DNA from: Streptomyces sp. 378
GTDB taxonomy: Bacteria > Actinomycetota > Actinomycetes > Streptomycetales > Streptomycetaceae
Length of the DNA stretch: 64,000 nt
NCBI RefSeq assembly: GCF_030124145.1
Contig: NZ_JASKMS010000027.1
Location: forward strand, 56,097 to 120,096
Direction: 5' to 3'
This document shows, in pieces, positions 8,480 to 16,557 of the stretch. The notes below the pieces were generated by a model. The model was not told the DNA's origin, ran no database searches, and saw only the letters and a program-made list of their open reading frames with translations. A program made the position numbers and the translations under genes. Position 1 is the first letter of the stretch, and each line of letters opens with the position of its first letter.

Positions 8480-9378
8480 CCTCCGCTTCCGCCGCGATCC
8501 CCCAGCCGGGACGCACCAAGGCGTTCCTGCGGCTGGTGATGATCGAGCACTCGGTCTTCGCGCTGCCCTTCGCCTACATCGCCGCGCTCACGGCGATGTA
8601 CCAGTGGGACAGGAACGTCCACTGGGGCCGGCTGCTGCTGGTCACGGTCGCCATGGTCGGCCTGCGCACCTTCGCGATGGCGGTCAACCGGATCATCGAC
8701 CGGGAGATCGACGCCCGTAACCCGCGCACGGCGCAGCGCGAGCTGGTGACGGGCGCGATGTCGGTGAAGCACGCGTGGACGGGTGCGCTGATCGCCCTGG
8801 CCGTGTTCCTCGGCGCGGCGGCCCTGCTCAATCCGCTGTGCCTGGCGCTGGCCCCCATCGCGGTGATCCCGATGGTGGTCTACCCGTACGGCAAGCGGTT
8901 CACGAACTTCCCGCAGGCCATCCTGGGCCTCGCCCAGGCCATGGGCCCGGTCGGCGGCTGGCTGGCGATCTCGGGGGAGTGGTCCTGGGACGCGGTGATC
9001 CTCGGTCTGGCCGTGGGCATCTGGATCGGCGGCTTCGACCTGATCTACGCCTGCCAGGACGTGGAGACCGACCGCGAGATCGGCGTCATGTCCGTCCCCG
9101 CCCGCTTCGGTATCCCGTCGGCGATCTGGGGTGCCCGGGTCTGTCACGCGCTGACGACGGTCCTGTTCGTCTGGTACGCCCTCGCCACCGGCGCGGGCGC
9201 GTTCTTCTGGCTGGGCCTGCTGATCGTGGCCGGAGCGTTCGTGTACGAGCACTCGATCGTCCGCCCCCACGATGTGTCCCGCGTCAACCGCGCGTTCTTC
9301 AGCGTCAACGGCTTCATCGGGATAGCCCTGTTCGTGTGCGCGCTGCTGGACCTGCTGGTGCGGGGTCTGACCGTCTGA
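8476..9378 (+). CDS. mqnP: Menaquinone prenyltransferase MqnP (UbiA family)
   Basis: The 300-residue polytopic protein has about eight hydrophobic segments. It carries both Asp-rich motifs of UbiA prenyltransferases: NRIIDREIDARNPRT near residue 75 and DVETDREIG near residue 195, which bind the Mg-diphosphate of the isoprenoid. It attaches the polyprenyl chain to the naphthoquinol precursor in the membrane. The GTG at 8476 overlaps the UbiD stop by 4 bp and sits behind GAAGGAG, so the two are coupled. Confidence 0.92.
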   Translation: MTSASAAIPQPGRTKAFLRLVMIEHSVFALPFAYIAALTAMYQWDRNVHWGRLLLVTVAMVGLRTFAMAVNRIIDREIDARNPRTAQRELVTGAMSVKHAWTGALIALAVFLGAAALLNPLCLALAPIAVIPMVVYPYGKRFTNFPQAILGLAQAMGPVGGWLAISGEWSWDAVILGLAVGIWIGGFDLIYACQDVETDREIGVMSVPARFGIPSAIWGARVCHALTTVLFVWYALATGAGAFFWLGLLIVAGAFVYEHSIVRPHDVSRVNRAFFSVNGFIGIALFVCALLDLLVRGLTV

Positions 9379-9987
9379 TCACGGTGCGACGGGCGCTCGC
9401 CCCTGTCGCGGGCGGCGGCGGAACAGGAACGCCGCCGCCACCCCCGCGAGCAGGCCTATCAGGTGGCCCTGCCAGCTGACGCCCGTCTGGGTCGGGGCGA
9501 GGCCCGCGAGGATGGAGCCGCCCCAGACCGCGGCGATCAGCACGCCGGCCAGGACGCCCCAGGGACGCCGCTCGACGAAGCCGCTGACCAGGAGGAAGCC
9601 GAACAGGCCGAAGATGAGGCCGGAGGCGCCCGCGGTGTTGGTGCGGTCCGGGGCGACGAGCCAGACACCCAGGCCGTCCACGACGACGATCAGCGCGCAC
9701 ACCAGCAGGAACCGGCGCAGGCCCGTGAGCGCGGCGAGGAAGCCGAGGACCAGCAGCGGCACGGTGTTCGCGGCCAGGTGGGCGAAGCCGAAGTGGATGA
9801 AGGCCGAGGGCACGACATCGGCCAGCTCGGACGGCTCGCGCGGGGTGACACCGAAGCCGTCCAGCGCGTGGCCGGTCGCCACGTCCACCACTTCCAGCAG
9901 CCACAGCAGCGCCACCCAGGCCAGCATCAGCTTGATCGCGGCGGGCGCACGGTCGCTCGTCGACCACCCGGCTCCGGTGTCTGACAT
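9379..9987 (-). CDS. Rhomboid-family intramembrane serine protease
   Basis: The 202-residue membrane protein has six predicted helices. The catalytic Ser lies in GASGLIFGLFG (helix 4) and the His in GVSWQGHLIGLLAG (helix 6). An HFGFAHLAANT segment supplies the usual oxyanion His and Asn. It should cleave transmembrane substrates, but its target is unknown. Start is the ATG at 9987, preceded by GGAGG at good spacing. It lies convergent to mqnP, with the stop codons almost touching, and divergent from the UbiX-like gene. Confidence 0.9.
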   Translation of the reverse strand: MSDTGAGWSTSDRAPAAIKLMLAWVALLWLLEVVDVATGHALDGFGVTPREPSELADVVPSAFIHFGFAHLAANTVPLLVLGFLAALTGLRRFLLVCALIVVVDGLGVWLVAPDRTNTAGASGLIFGLFGFLLVSGFVERRPWGVLAGVLIAAVWGGSILAGLAPTQTGVSWQGHLIGLLAGVAAAFLFRRRPRQGRAPVAP

Positions 9988-10077
9988 GGCGGCCTCCAGC
10001 GCTCGCTCGTCCTTCCCGTGCAACGGCCCGCCCCCCTTGGCCGGTTCCCTTCCGCGACGCCGGATAGGCTCGGTGTT

Positions 10078-10764
10078 GTGAACCCAGTCAAGCCAGGCGA
10101 GATGCCGCGTACGCCTTGGATCGTAGGGGTGTCCGGGGCCTCCGGCACCCCGTATGCCGCTGCTGTGCTGCGGGCTCTTCTCGACGCCGGCGAGAGCGTC
10201 GATCTCGTGGTGTCCCGGGCCTCCCGGCTGACCTTGCTGGACGAGACCGGGATCTCCTTCCGGGACGCCCACTGGCAGGCCGACCTGCGGGAATGGCTGT
10301 CCCGGGGCGCCGACGGCAAGCCGGACACCTTCGCCGTCGACATCGGTGCCGTACGTCACTGGAGCGCCGGCGACCTGGCCGCCGGGCCGTCCTCGGGGTC
10401 GTACCCGACCAAGGGCATGCTCATCGTGCCCGCCTCGACGGCGAGCGTGGCCGGGGTCGCGCTCGGCCTGTCGAAGGACCTGTTGCAGCGGGCGGCGAGC
10501 GTGACCCTCAAAGAGGGACGCAAGCTGATCGTGGCCGTGCGCGAGACCCCGCTGAACGGCCAGACCCTGCGGCACCTGGTCACCCTCGACGAGGCGGGCG
10601 CGACGGTCGTGCCCGCCTCGCCCGCCTTCTACGCGGGCGCGACGCACATCCAGGACCTGGTGGACTTCGTCGCCGGGCGCGTACTCGACGCGGCGGGCGT
10701 GCCGCACCGGCTCTACCGCCGTTGGCAGGGTGAACTCGGCGGCGGTGCGCACCGCGACGGCTGA
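10078..10764 (+). CDS. mqnM: UbiX-like flavin prenyltransferase
   Basis: The 228-residue enzyme makes the prenylated FMN used by the UbiD-type decarboxylase. The N-terminus has the flavin-binding VGVSGASGTPYAA. SSGSYPTKGMLIVPASTASVAG and the VTLKEGRKLIVAVRETPL region follow, all characteristic of UbiX. The GTG at 10078 is chosen because a -10-like TAGGCT lies 6 bases before it, implying a leaderless start. ATG at 10102 is an alternative with a weak SD. It completes the UbiD/UbiA/UbiX set. Confidence 0.88.
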   Translation: MNPVKPGEMPRTPWIVGVSGASGTPYAAAVLRALLDAGESVDLVVSRASRLTLLDETGISFRDAHWQADLREWLSRGADGKPDTFAVDIGAVRHWSAGDLAAGPSSGSYPTKGMLIVPASTASVAGVALGLSKDLLQRAASVTLKEGRKLIVAVRETPLNGQTLRHLVTLDEAGATVVPASPAFYAGATHIQDLVDFVAGRVLDAAGVPHRLYRRWQGELGGGAHRDG

Positions 10765-10821
10765 GCGGCACCCGAACCTCATCGGACTCAACGACAACTT
10801 CAGCGGAAGGCTTCGATCGCA

Positions 10822-11277
10822 ATGGACGCGGTGGACAGGCAGCTCATCCAGGCCCTGAGGGAGAACGGCCGGGCCTCCTACGCGGAGCTGGGACGCCTCG
10901 TCGGACTGTCGGGACCCAGTGTCACCGACCGCATCAACCGGCTGGAGGCGGCCGGGGTCATCACCGGCTACCGGGCCACCGTCGACGCCGCCTCGCTCGG
11001 CCTCGGTGTCACCGCCCTGATCGGCATCTCCCTCTCGGACGCCACCGACCACGAGGACGTGGCGCAGCGCCTGAAGGACCTCTCGGAGATCGAGGACTGC
11101 TGGTTCATCGCCGGGGACGACTCGTACATGCTCAAGGTGCGGGCGGCGGACGTGGACGGCCTGGAGAAGATCATCCGGCGGCTCAGCGGCACGAAGGGCG
11201 TCTCGCGGACGCGCACCACCATCGTGCTGTCCACCAAGTGGGAGAACCGGGTCGGAGAGCTGCCGGAAGAGGAGTAG
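10822..11277 (+). CDS. Lrp/AsnC-family transcriptional regulator
   Basis: The 151-residue protein has an N-terminal winged HTH (DRQLIQALRENGRASYAELGRLVGLSGPSVTDRI) and a C-terminal RAM/ACT-like effector domain (AGDDSYMLKVRAADVDGLEKII). Such proteins form octamers and respond to amino acids. It stands between the UbiX-like gene and mqnE, an arrangement I recall in other Streptomyces, so control of the menaquinone genes is plausible but unproven. GGAAGG precedes the ATG. Confidence 0.9.
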   Translation: MDAVDRQLIQALRENGRASYAELGRLVGLSGPSVTDRINRLEAAGVITGYRATVDAASLGLGVTALIGISLSDATDHEDVAQRLKDLSEIEDCWFIAGDDSYMLKVRAADVDGLEKIIRRLSGTKGVSRTRTTIVLSTKWENRVGELPEEE

Positions 11278-11314
11278 TCGTACGGTGGGGGCGTTGTCGA
11301 TGAAAGGTGTGGGC

Positions 11315-12478
11315 ATGGATCTCGGGCTCAAGCGCGAGCTGGAGGAGAAGGTCAGGACGGGCGTCCGCCTGACCCGTGAGGACGGCATCGCGCTGTACGA
11401 GTCGGACGACCTGGCCTGGCTCGGCGGGCTGGCGCACGAGGTGCGCACCCGCAAGAACGGCGACGTCGTGCACTTCAACGTCAACCGGCACCTCAACATG
11501 ACCAACGTGTGCACGGCCTCCTGCGCGTACTGCTCCTTCCAGCGCAAGCCGGGGGAGAAGGACGCGTACACGATGCGGATCGAGGAGGCCGTCAAGCTCG
11601 CCAAGGCGATGGAGTCGGACAACCTCACCGAGCTGCACATCGTCAACGGGCTCCACCCGAACCTGCCGTGGCGGTACTACCCGCGGTCGCTGCGCGAACT
11701 GAAGGCGGCGCTGCCGGACGTCTCGCTGAAGGCGTTCACGGCGACGGAGATCCACCACTTCGAGACCATCTCGGGGATGAGCGCGTCGGAGATCCTCGAC
11801 GAGCTGATCGACGCCGGTCTGGAGTCCCTGACCGGTGGTGGCGCCGAGATCTTCGACTGGGAGGTCCGGCAGCACATCGTGGACCACCGCACCCACTGGG
11901 AGGACTGGTCCCGCATCCACCGGCTCGCGCACGAGAAGGGTCTGAAGACCCCGTGCACGATGCTGTACGGGCACATCGAGGAGCCCCGGCACCGGGTGGA
12001 CCACGTGCTGCGGCTGCGTGAGCTGCAGGACGAGACCGGGGGCTTCCAGGTCTTCATCCCGCTGCGCTACCAGCACGACTTCGTCGACATGCGGGACGGC
12101 AAGGTCCGCAACCGGCTCCAGGCCCGGACGCAGATGGCGACGGGCGCCGAGGCGCTCAAGACCTTCGCGGTGTCGCGGCTGCTGTTCGACAACGTGCCGC
12201 ACGTCAAGGTCTTCTGGGTCATGCACGGCGTGCAGACCGCGCAGCTCGCCTTGCAGCACGGGGCCGACGACATGGACGGGTCGGTCGTCGAGTACAAGAT
12301 CACGCACGACGCGGACAACTACGGGACGCCGAACAAGCTGACGCGTGAGGACCTGCTCGATCTGATCCGCGATGCCGGGTTCCGGCCGGTGGAGCGGAAC
12401 ACTCGGTACGAGATCATCCGGGAGTACGAGGGTCCTGACCCGGAGCGTCGCGAGTCGCCGCAGCCGATGCGGGTCTGA
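11315..12478 (+). CDS. mqnE: Aminofutalosine synthase MqnE (radical SAM)
   Basis: The 387-residue radical-SAM enzyme adds a SAM-derived 5'-deoxyadenosyl radical to the enolpyruvyl benzoate made by MqnA, giving aminodeoxyfutalosine, an early step of the futalosine route. The [4Fe-4S] motif is CTASCAYC (near residue 68), followed by the TIM-barrel segments HIVNGLHPNLPW and LTGGGAEIF. The ATG at 11315 is chosen because AAAGGTG lies upstream and MDLGLKRELEEK matches the usual family beginning. Starts at 11285 and 11300 would only add a short leader. Confidence 0.93.
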   Translation: MDLGLKRELEEKVRTGVRLTREDGIALYESDDLAWLGGLAHEVRTRKNGDVVHFNVNRHLNMTNVCTASCAYCSFQRKPGEKDAYTMRIEEAVKLAKAMESDNLTELHIVNGLHPNLPWRYYPRSLRELKAALPDVSLKAFTATEIHHFETISGMSASEILDELIDAGLESLTGGGAEIFDWEVRQHIVDHRTHWEDWSRIHRLAHEKGLKTPCTMLYGHIEEPRHRVDHVLRLRELQDETGGFQVFIPLRYQHDFVDMRDGKVRNRLQARTQMATGAEALKTFAVSRLLFDNVPHVKVFWVMHGVQTAQLALQHGADDMDGSVVEYKITHDADNYGTPNKLTREDLLDLIRDAGFRPVERNTRYEIIREYEGPDPERRESPQPMRV

Positions 12479-12506
12479 CTCCGTCGAGGGCGGCTGCGGG
12501 CGTGTG

Positions 12507-12570
12507 GGGGTTGTTCGCGCCCCGCGGCGGAGCCGCATATCGGCAGAGTCCCGCGCCCCTGGGTGGGGTA
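12507..12570. repeat. Streptomyces-type intergenic GC-rich element
   Basis: The segment TTCGCGCCCCGCGGCGGAGC and what follows, to CCCGCGCCCCTGGGTGGGG, resembles a short element I recall at many Streptomyces gene ends. It contains the hairpin GCGGC-GGA-GCCGC (12524-12536) and may terminate mqnE transcription. No second copy was found in this window, so its repeat status rests on general knowledge. Confidence 0.35.
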
Positions 12571-12580
12571 CTCGGAGGGC

Positions 12581-13231
12581 ATGGTCAGGACCTCGGCGCC
12601 TGAGGACGCCTGCACCGCTGAGCCCTTCCTGCCCGGGCGCGGCGGGCTTCCCGCTCTGCGGAAGGCCGCCGCCGAATGCCGGGGCTGCCCGTTGCACCGG
12701 GACGCCACCCGGACCGTGTTCGGGGACGGGAGCAAGGACGCCCGGGTCGTGCTCGTCGGGGAGCAGCCCGGGGATCAGGAGGACCGGCAGGGGAAGCCGT
12801 TCGTCGGGCCAGCCGGGAAGCTGCTGGACCGGGCTCTGACGGAAGCCGGCATCGATCCCTCCGAGGCGTATGTCACCAACGCCGTGAAGCACTTCAAGTT
12901 CACCCGGGCCGAGCCCCGCAAGCGGCGGATCCACAAGGCGCCGAACCTGCGGGAGACGACCGCGTGCGGGCCCTGGCTCGCCGCGGAGCTCGCGGTCGTG
13001 GAGCCGGAGCTGATCGTCGTCCTGGGGGCCACGGCCGGGAAGGCGCTGCTCGGGTCCTCCTTCCGGGTCACCCAGGTGCGTGGCACCGTGCTGGAGGAGG
13101 AGATCCACGGGCGGCCGGAGCGGCTCGTGCCGACCGTGCATCCGTCGTCGGTGCTGCGGTCCGACGACCGGGAGGCGGCCTACCGGGGGCTGGTGTCGGA
13201 CCTGAGGGTGGCGGCAGACACCCTGGTGTAA
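12581..13231 (+). CDS. UdgX-family uracil-DNA glycosylase
   Basis: The 216-residue protein belongs to the family-4-like UDG group. It has Fe-S-type Cys residues (CRGCPLHRDATRTVFG), the GEQPGDQEDRQGKPFVGPAGKLLD active-site region and HPSSVLR near the end. The insertion KRRIHKAPN is the R-loop diagnostic of UdgX, whose His becomes covalently linked to the abasic sugar after uracil excision. The ATG at 12581 is chosen, although GGAGG is only 2 bases upstream. GTG at 12563 is an alternative. Confidence 0.88.
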   Translation: MVRTSAPEDACTAEPFLPGRGGLPALRKAAAECRGCPLHRDATRTVFGDGSKDARVVLVGEQPGDQEDRQGKPFVGPAGKLLDRALTEAGIDPSEAYVTNAVKHFKFTRAEPRKRRIHKAPNLRETTACGPWLAAELAVVEPELIVVLGATAGKALLGSSFRVTQVRGTVLEEEIHGRPERLVPTVHPSSVLRSDDREAAYRGLVSDLRVAADTLV

Positions 13232-13235
13232 TAGC

Positions 13236-13247
13236 TACAATCCTGGT
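13236..13247 (+). promoter_or_regulatory. Leaderless -10 box of the GNAT gene
   Basis: TACAAT at 13236-13241 ends 6 bases before the ATG at 13248, placing the transcription start at or near the A of the start codon. No Shine-Dalgarno is present, so a leaderless mRNA is likely. Confidence 0.55.
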
Positions 13248-13772
13248 ATGCCCCTTACCTTCACACTCGGCCCCGCCGTCACCCCCGCTATGCGTGACGG
13301 CTTGCTCGATCTGTGGGCCGATGTCTCCAACGCCGGAGGCGCCGTCGGGTACGTGCCGCCGGTGACGCGGGAGGAGATCCGCCCCGCGCTGGTGCAGCAC
13401 TTCGCCTTGATGGCGGAGGGGCGGGTCAAACTGCTCGTCGGGCACGACGAGGCGGGGCGGGTCGCGGCGACCGCGTTCCTGACCTTCAACACGCACCACC
13501 TGATGACCCACTGGCTGTGGCTGTACACCGTGATGGTGCATCCGCGTCACCAGGGCAAGGGCTACGGCCGCGACCTGCTCGCCGCCGCCGCCGACGCGGC
13601 CCGGGGCATGGACGGGATCGAGGCGATCCGGCTGACCTGCCGGGGCGGTCTCGGGCTGGAGCGGTTCTACGCCACCTGCGGCTACAAGGAGGTCGGGCGG
13701 ATTCCCGGAGCGATCCGTGTGGGTCCCGGGGACGACCGGGACGACGTCGTCATGCTGCTGCCCCTGGCCTGA
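13248..13772 (+). CDS. GNAT-family N-acetyltransferase
   Basis: The 174-residue protein has the GNAT fold with the acetyl-CoA pyrophosphate loop HPRHQGKGYGRDLL near residue 103 and a C-terminal GLERFYATCGYKEVG strand-helix motif. The substrate cannot be read from the sequence. It follows udgX by 16 bp but appears to have its own leaderless promoter. Confidence 0.87.
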   Translation: MPLTFTLGPAVTPAMRDGLLDLWADVSNAGGAVGYVPPVTREEIRPALVQHFALMAEGRVKLLVGHDEAGRVAATAFLTFNTHHLMTHWLWLYTVMVHPRHQGKGYGRDLLAAAADAARGMDGIEAIRLTCRGGLGLERFYATCGYKEVGRIPGAIRVGPGDDRDDVVMLLPLA

Positions 13773-13863
13773 CCCCCCTGCAAGATCGGCCGCCCGCCGT
13801 GCTTCACTGGACGGTGCCCCTTTGGGTGCGTTCCGACCGTTCGAACCGGAAGAGTGGATTGAG

Positions 13864-14163
13864 ATGCTCCGCTACACGCTGATGCGCCTCGGGATCTTCG
13901 TGGGCTGCCTCGTGGTCGTCTGGGGCCTCGTCTACTCCGGCCTCGCCCCGCGCGGCCTCGGCGCGTCCAACGGTCTGTGGATCGTGATGCTCGCCCTGCT
14001 GATCTCCGCGCCGATCAGCTTCGTCGTGCTGCGCAAGGAGCGGGACCGGGCGTCCGTCCAGGTCGCGCGGCGGGTCGACCGGATGAAGGCCAACCTGGAC
14101 GCCAACCGCAGCCAGGAGGACGGGGCCGACGACACCGCCCGGGCCCAGGGACAGGCCTCGTAA
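13864..14163 (+). CDS. DUF4229 membrane protein
   Basis: The 99-residue protein has two N-terminal transmembrane helices (LMRLGIFVGCLVVVWGLVYSG and LWIVMLALLISAPISFVVL), then a basic and acidic cytoplasmic tail (KERDRASVQVARRVDR and on), the standard DUF4229 layout. GGAAG precedes the ATG at 13864. A strong terminator follows. Function unknown. In many actinobacteria it lies near menaquinone genes. Confidence 0.85.
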   Translation: MLRYTLMRLGIFVGCLVVVWGLVYSGLAPRGLGASNGLWIVMLALLISAPISFVVLRKERDRASVQVARRVDRMKANLDANRSQEDGADDTARAQGQAS

Positions 14164-14184
14164 GGTCCCTCACACGCGTTCGCG

Positions 14185-14226
14185 GCGCCCCGTTTCCGTA
14201 CATGCTCGGAAACGGGGCGCTTTGCG
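14185..14226 (+). terminator. Rho-independent terminator
   Basis: A perfect 13-bp inverted repeat, GCGCCCCGTTTCC (14185-14197) and GGAAACGGGGCGC (14208-14220), has a 10-nt loop and is followed by TTTGCGTT. It closes the DUF4229 transcript. Confidence 0.85.
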
Positions 14227-14254
14227 TTGTATGGGTGTGTGTGAGTCATCACCT

Positions 14255-14284
14255 CTCAAAGCCAGGCTTTGAGGTCCTCAAAGC
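14255..14284. promoter_or_regulatory. Operator-like palindrome with a third half-site
   Basis: CTCAAAGCC (14255-14263) and GGCTTTGAG (14265-14273) form a perfect palindrome around one base. A further direct copy, CTCAAAGC, lies at 14277-14284. The cluster is just upstream of the leader peptide and symporter, fitting a transcription-factor site. The regulator is unknown. Confidence 0.5.
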
Positions 14285-14304
14285 TCCGGTGTTAAGGTCG
14301 TTGT

Positions 14305-14406
14305 ATGAAGTCAGCAGTCGCGCCCCACTCGCCCCTGAGCGTTCCGCTCGTGGCGCGCCTGCACGTGGATCTCTGTCGGTGCGCGTCCGCTTTCTGTCGT
14401 TCCTGA
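14305..14406 (+). CDS. Cys-ended leader peptide (attenuator uORF candidate)
   Basis: A 33-residue ORF starting MKSAVAPH ends in HVDLCRCASAFCRS, which matches the short Streptomyces putative leader peptides with an HVDLCR core. In the examples I know, those occur ahead of sulfur- and amino-acid-related genes. It ends 66 bp before the symporter start. Three Cys codons cluster in the last ten codons, so ribosome stalling when charged tRNA-Cys is scarce could affect downstream expression. The match is by pattern and the mechanism is inferred. Confidence 0.6.
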   Translation: MKSAVAPHSPLSVPLVARLHVDLCRCASAFCRS

Positions 14407-14472
14407 CGTAACGCAACCCCCCGCCGTCTCCCACGTCAGTTCCCCTACGCGTCCCCCCAACGGAGTCAGTCC

Positions 14473-15795
14473 GTGTCCTCACACACGAAGTCCTTCAAGG
14501 TGCCCTTCTGGGCCCAGATACTCGCCGGTCTCGTCCTGGGTGTGCTGCTCGGCTGGCTGGCTCGCAGCCAGGACCTGTCCTGGCTGGTCACGACGCTGGA
14601 AAAGGTCGGCGACACCTTCATCGGGCTGCTGAAGCTCGCGGTCGCCCCGCTGGTCTTCTTCGCGATCCTGGTCTCGATCACCAACCTGCGGAAGGTCAAC
14701 AACGCGGCCCGCCTGGCCTCGCGCACCCTCCTCTGGTTCATGATCACGTCGCTGATCGCGGTGAGCATCGGCCTGGTCATCGGCCTGCTGACCAACCCGG
14801 GCGCCGGTACCGGCCTCACGCCCAAGGACGGCGCGAAGCCCGAGAGCACCGGTTCCTGGATCGACTTCCTGACCGGCATCGTCCCGACCGACGTCATCAC
14901 GCCGTTCACCGAGCTGAACGTGCTCCAGATCGTCTTCATGGCCGCCGTCGCCGGTATCGCCGCGCTCCAGCTCGGTGAGAAGGCCCAGCCGATCCTCACC
15001 CTCAGCGAGTCCGTCCTCAGCCTGCTGCAGAAGGCGCTGTGGTGGGTCATCCGGCTCGCCCCGCTCGGCACGATCGGCCTGATCGGCCACGCCATCGCCA
15101 CCTACGGCTGGGACCTGATCGGCAAGTACGCGACGTTCACCGCCGACATCTACATCGGCTGCCTCATCGTGATGTTCGGCGTCTACCCGACGCTGCTCGC
15201 CACCGTCGCCAAGGTCAACCCCGTCCAGTTCTTCAAGGGCGCCTGGCCCGCGATCCAGCTGGCCTTCGTCTCCCGCTCGTCCGTGGGCACCATGCCGCTG
15301 ACGCAGAAGGTCACCGAGCGGCTCGGCGTGCCCAAGGAGTACGCCTCCTTCGCCGTGCCGTTCGGCGCGACGACCAAGATGGACGGCTGCGCCGCGATCT
15401 ACCCGGCGATCGCCGCGATCTTCGTGGCCCAGATCTTCGACATCCAGCTCGGCATCGGCGACTACCTGCTGATCGCGTTCGTCTCGGTGGTCGGCTCCGC
15501 CGCCACGGCCGGTCTCACCGGCGCGACGGTCATGCTGACCCTCACCCTCTCCACCCTCGGCCTGCCGATGGAGGGCGTGGGCCTGCTCCTCGCGATCGAC
15601 CCGATCCTGGACATGATCCGCACCGCGACCAACGTCGCCGGGCAGGCGCTGATCCCGGTGCTGGTCTCCGCCCGCGAGAACCTGCTCGACCGCGACGCGT
15701 ACGCCACGGCCGACGGCTCCTCCCTGGACGAGCCGCTCGACGAGCCGCGTGACGAGCCGCGCGACAAGGCGGAGCCGGTGCCCGCGGTCGCCTGA
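14473..15795 (+). CDS. Dicarboxylate/amino acid:cation symporter (DAACS)
   Basis: The 440-residue transporter is of the GltP/DctA/TcyP family, with eight transmembrane helices and two re-entrant loops. Diagnostic motifs are the serine-rich hairpin FVSRSSVGTMPLT, the substrate and ion loop VPFGATTKMDGCA and the DPILDMIRTATNVAG signature near the C-terminus. It imports acidic substrates such as glutamate, aspartate or C4-dicarboxylates. The family also includes cystine importers, which the Cys-ended leader peptide makes worth considering. The cytoplasmic tail has a short repeat (DEPLDEPRDEPRD). The GTG at 14473 is used. Confidence 0.9.
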   Translation: MSSHTKSFKVPFWAQILAGLVLGVLLGWLARSQDLSWLVTTLEKVGDTFIGLLKLAVAPLVFFAILVSITNLRKVNNAARLASRTLLWFMITSLIAVSIGLVIGLLTNPGAGTGLTPKDGAKPESTGSWIDFLTGIVPTDVITPFTELNVLQIVFMAAVAGIAALQLGEKAQPILTLSESVLSLLQKALWWVIRLAPLGTIGLIGHAIATYGWDLIGKYATFTADIYIGCLIVMFGVYPTLLATVAKVNPVQFFKGAWPAIQLAFVSRSSVGTMPLTQKVTERLGVPKEYASFAVPFGATTKMDGCAAIYPAIAAIFVAQIFDIQLGIGDYLLIAFVSVVGSAATAGLTGATVMLTLTLSTLGLPMEGVGLLLAIDPILDMIRTATNVAGQALIPVLVSARENLLDRDAYATADGSSLDEPLDEPRDEPRDKAEPVPAVA

Positions 15796-15819
15796 CCGAC
15801 CGGCCGGCCGCACGCGTCG

Positions 15820-15879
15820 ACGGGCCCCCTGAGCGGTCCTTCCCCGGCTTCCCGGGCGAGGGCCGTCCAGGGGGCCCGT
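15820..15879 (+). terminator. Long hairpin terminator after the symporter
   Basis: A perfect 12-bp stem, ACGGGCCCCCTG (15820-15831) and CAGGGGGCCCGT (15868-15879), encloses a GC-rich 36-nt loop that can itself fold. There is no U tract, as is usual in Streptomyces. Its right arm touches the TetR gene's -10-like TACGCT. Confidence 0.6.
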
Positions 15880-15891
15880 ACGCTAAGCGCT

Positions 15892-16557
15892 ATGGGTGCC
15901 GTGAAGACCAAGCGGATGCCGCGTGCGGTCCGTGAGCAGCAGATGCTGGACGCCGCCGTGCGGATCTTCGGCCAACGCGGCTACATGGCCGCGTCGATGG
16001 ACGAGATAGCCGAACTCGCCGGCGTGTCCAAGCCGTTGGTCTACCTGTACCTCAACTCGAAGGAAGACCTCTTCACCGCCTGCATCCGCCGGGAGGCGGG
16101 GGCCCTCGTCGAGGCGGTGCGCGCCGGGGTGCGCCGCGACCTGCCCGCCGACCGGCAGCTCTGGGAAGGCCTCGGCGCCTTCTTCACGCACACCGCCGAG
16201 AACCCGGACGCGTGGTCGGTTCTGCACCTCCAGGCGCGCACGCATGGCGAGCCGTTCGCCGCCGAGGTCACCGCGATGCGCGAGGAGATCGTCGCCTTCG
16301 TGACGCAGCTGATCCTCGCCGGCGCCCGCGAGGCACACCGCGACCCCGACCTGCCCGAGGGCGAGGTCGCCGGGCTCGCCGAGGCCCTGGTCGGTGCCGC
16401 CGAGTCGCTCGCCGCCTGGGCCAACGCCACCCCCGGCGTCACGGCCCACCAGGCCGCGGCCACCTTGATGAACTTCGCCTGGGCCGGGCTCGGCGACCTC
16501 ATGGCGGGGCGGCCCTGGGCACCCCCGGAGGAGCAGCCGGGCCCTCACGTCGGGTAG
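15892..16557 (+). CDS. TetR-family transcriptional regulator
   Basis: The 221-residue protein has an N-terminal TetR HTH (QMLDAAVRIFGQRGYMAASMDEIAELAGVSKPLVYLYLNSKEDLF) and an all-helical ligand domain. A -10-like TACGCT lies 7 bases before the ATG, suggesting a leaderless transcript. The gene converges on, and overlaps by 13 bp, the MaoC hydratase gene. The nearby palindromes between fabG4 and fadA are plausible targets, with an acyl-CoA as plausible ligand. Both are inferred from context. Confidence 0.88.
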   Translation: MGAVKTKRMPRAVREQQMLDAAVRIFGQRGYMAASMDEIAELAGVSKPLVYLYLNSKEDLFTACIRREAGALVEAVRAGVRRDLPADRQLWEGLGAFFTHTAENPDAWSVLHLQARTHGEPFAAEVTAMREEIVAFVTQLILAGAREAHRDPDLPEGEVAGLAEALVGAAESLAAWANATPGVTAHQAAATLMNFAWAGLGDLMAGRPWAPPEEQPGPHVG

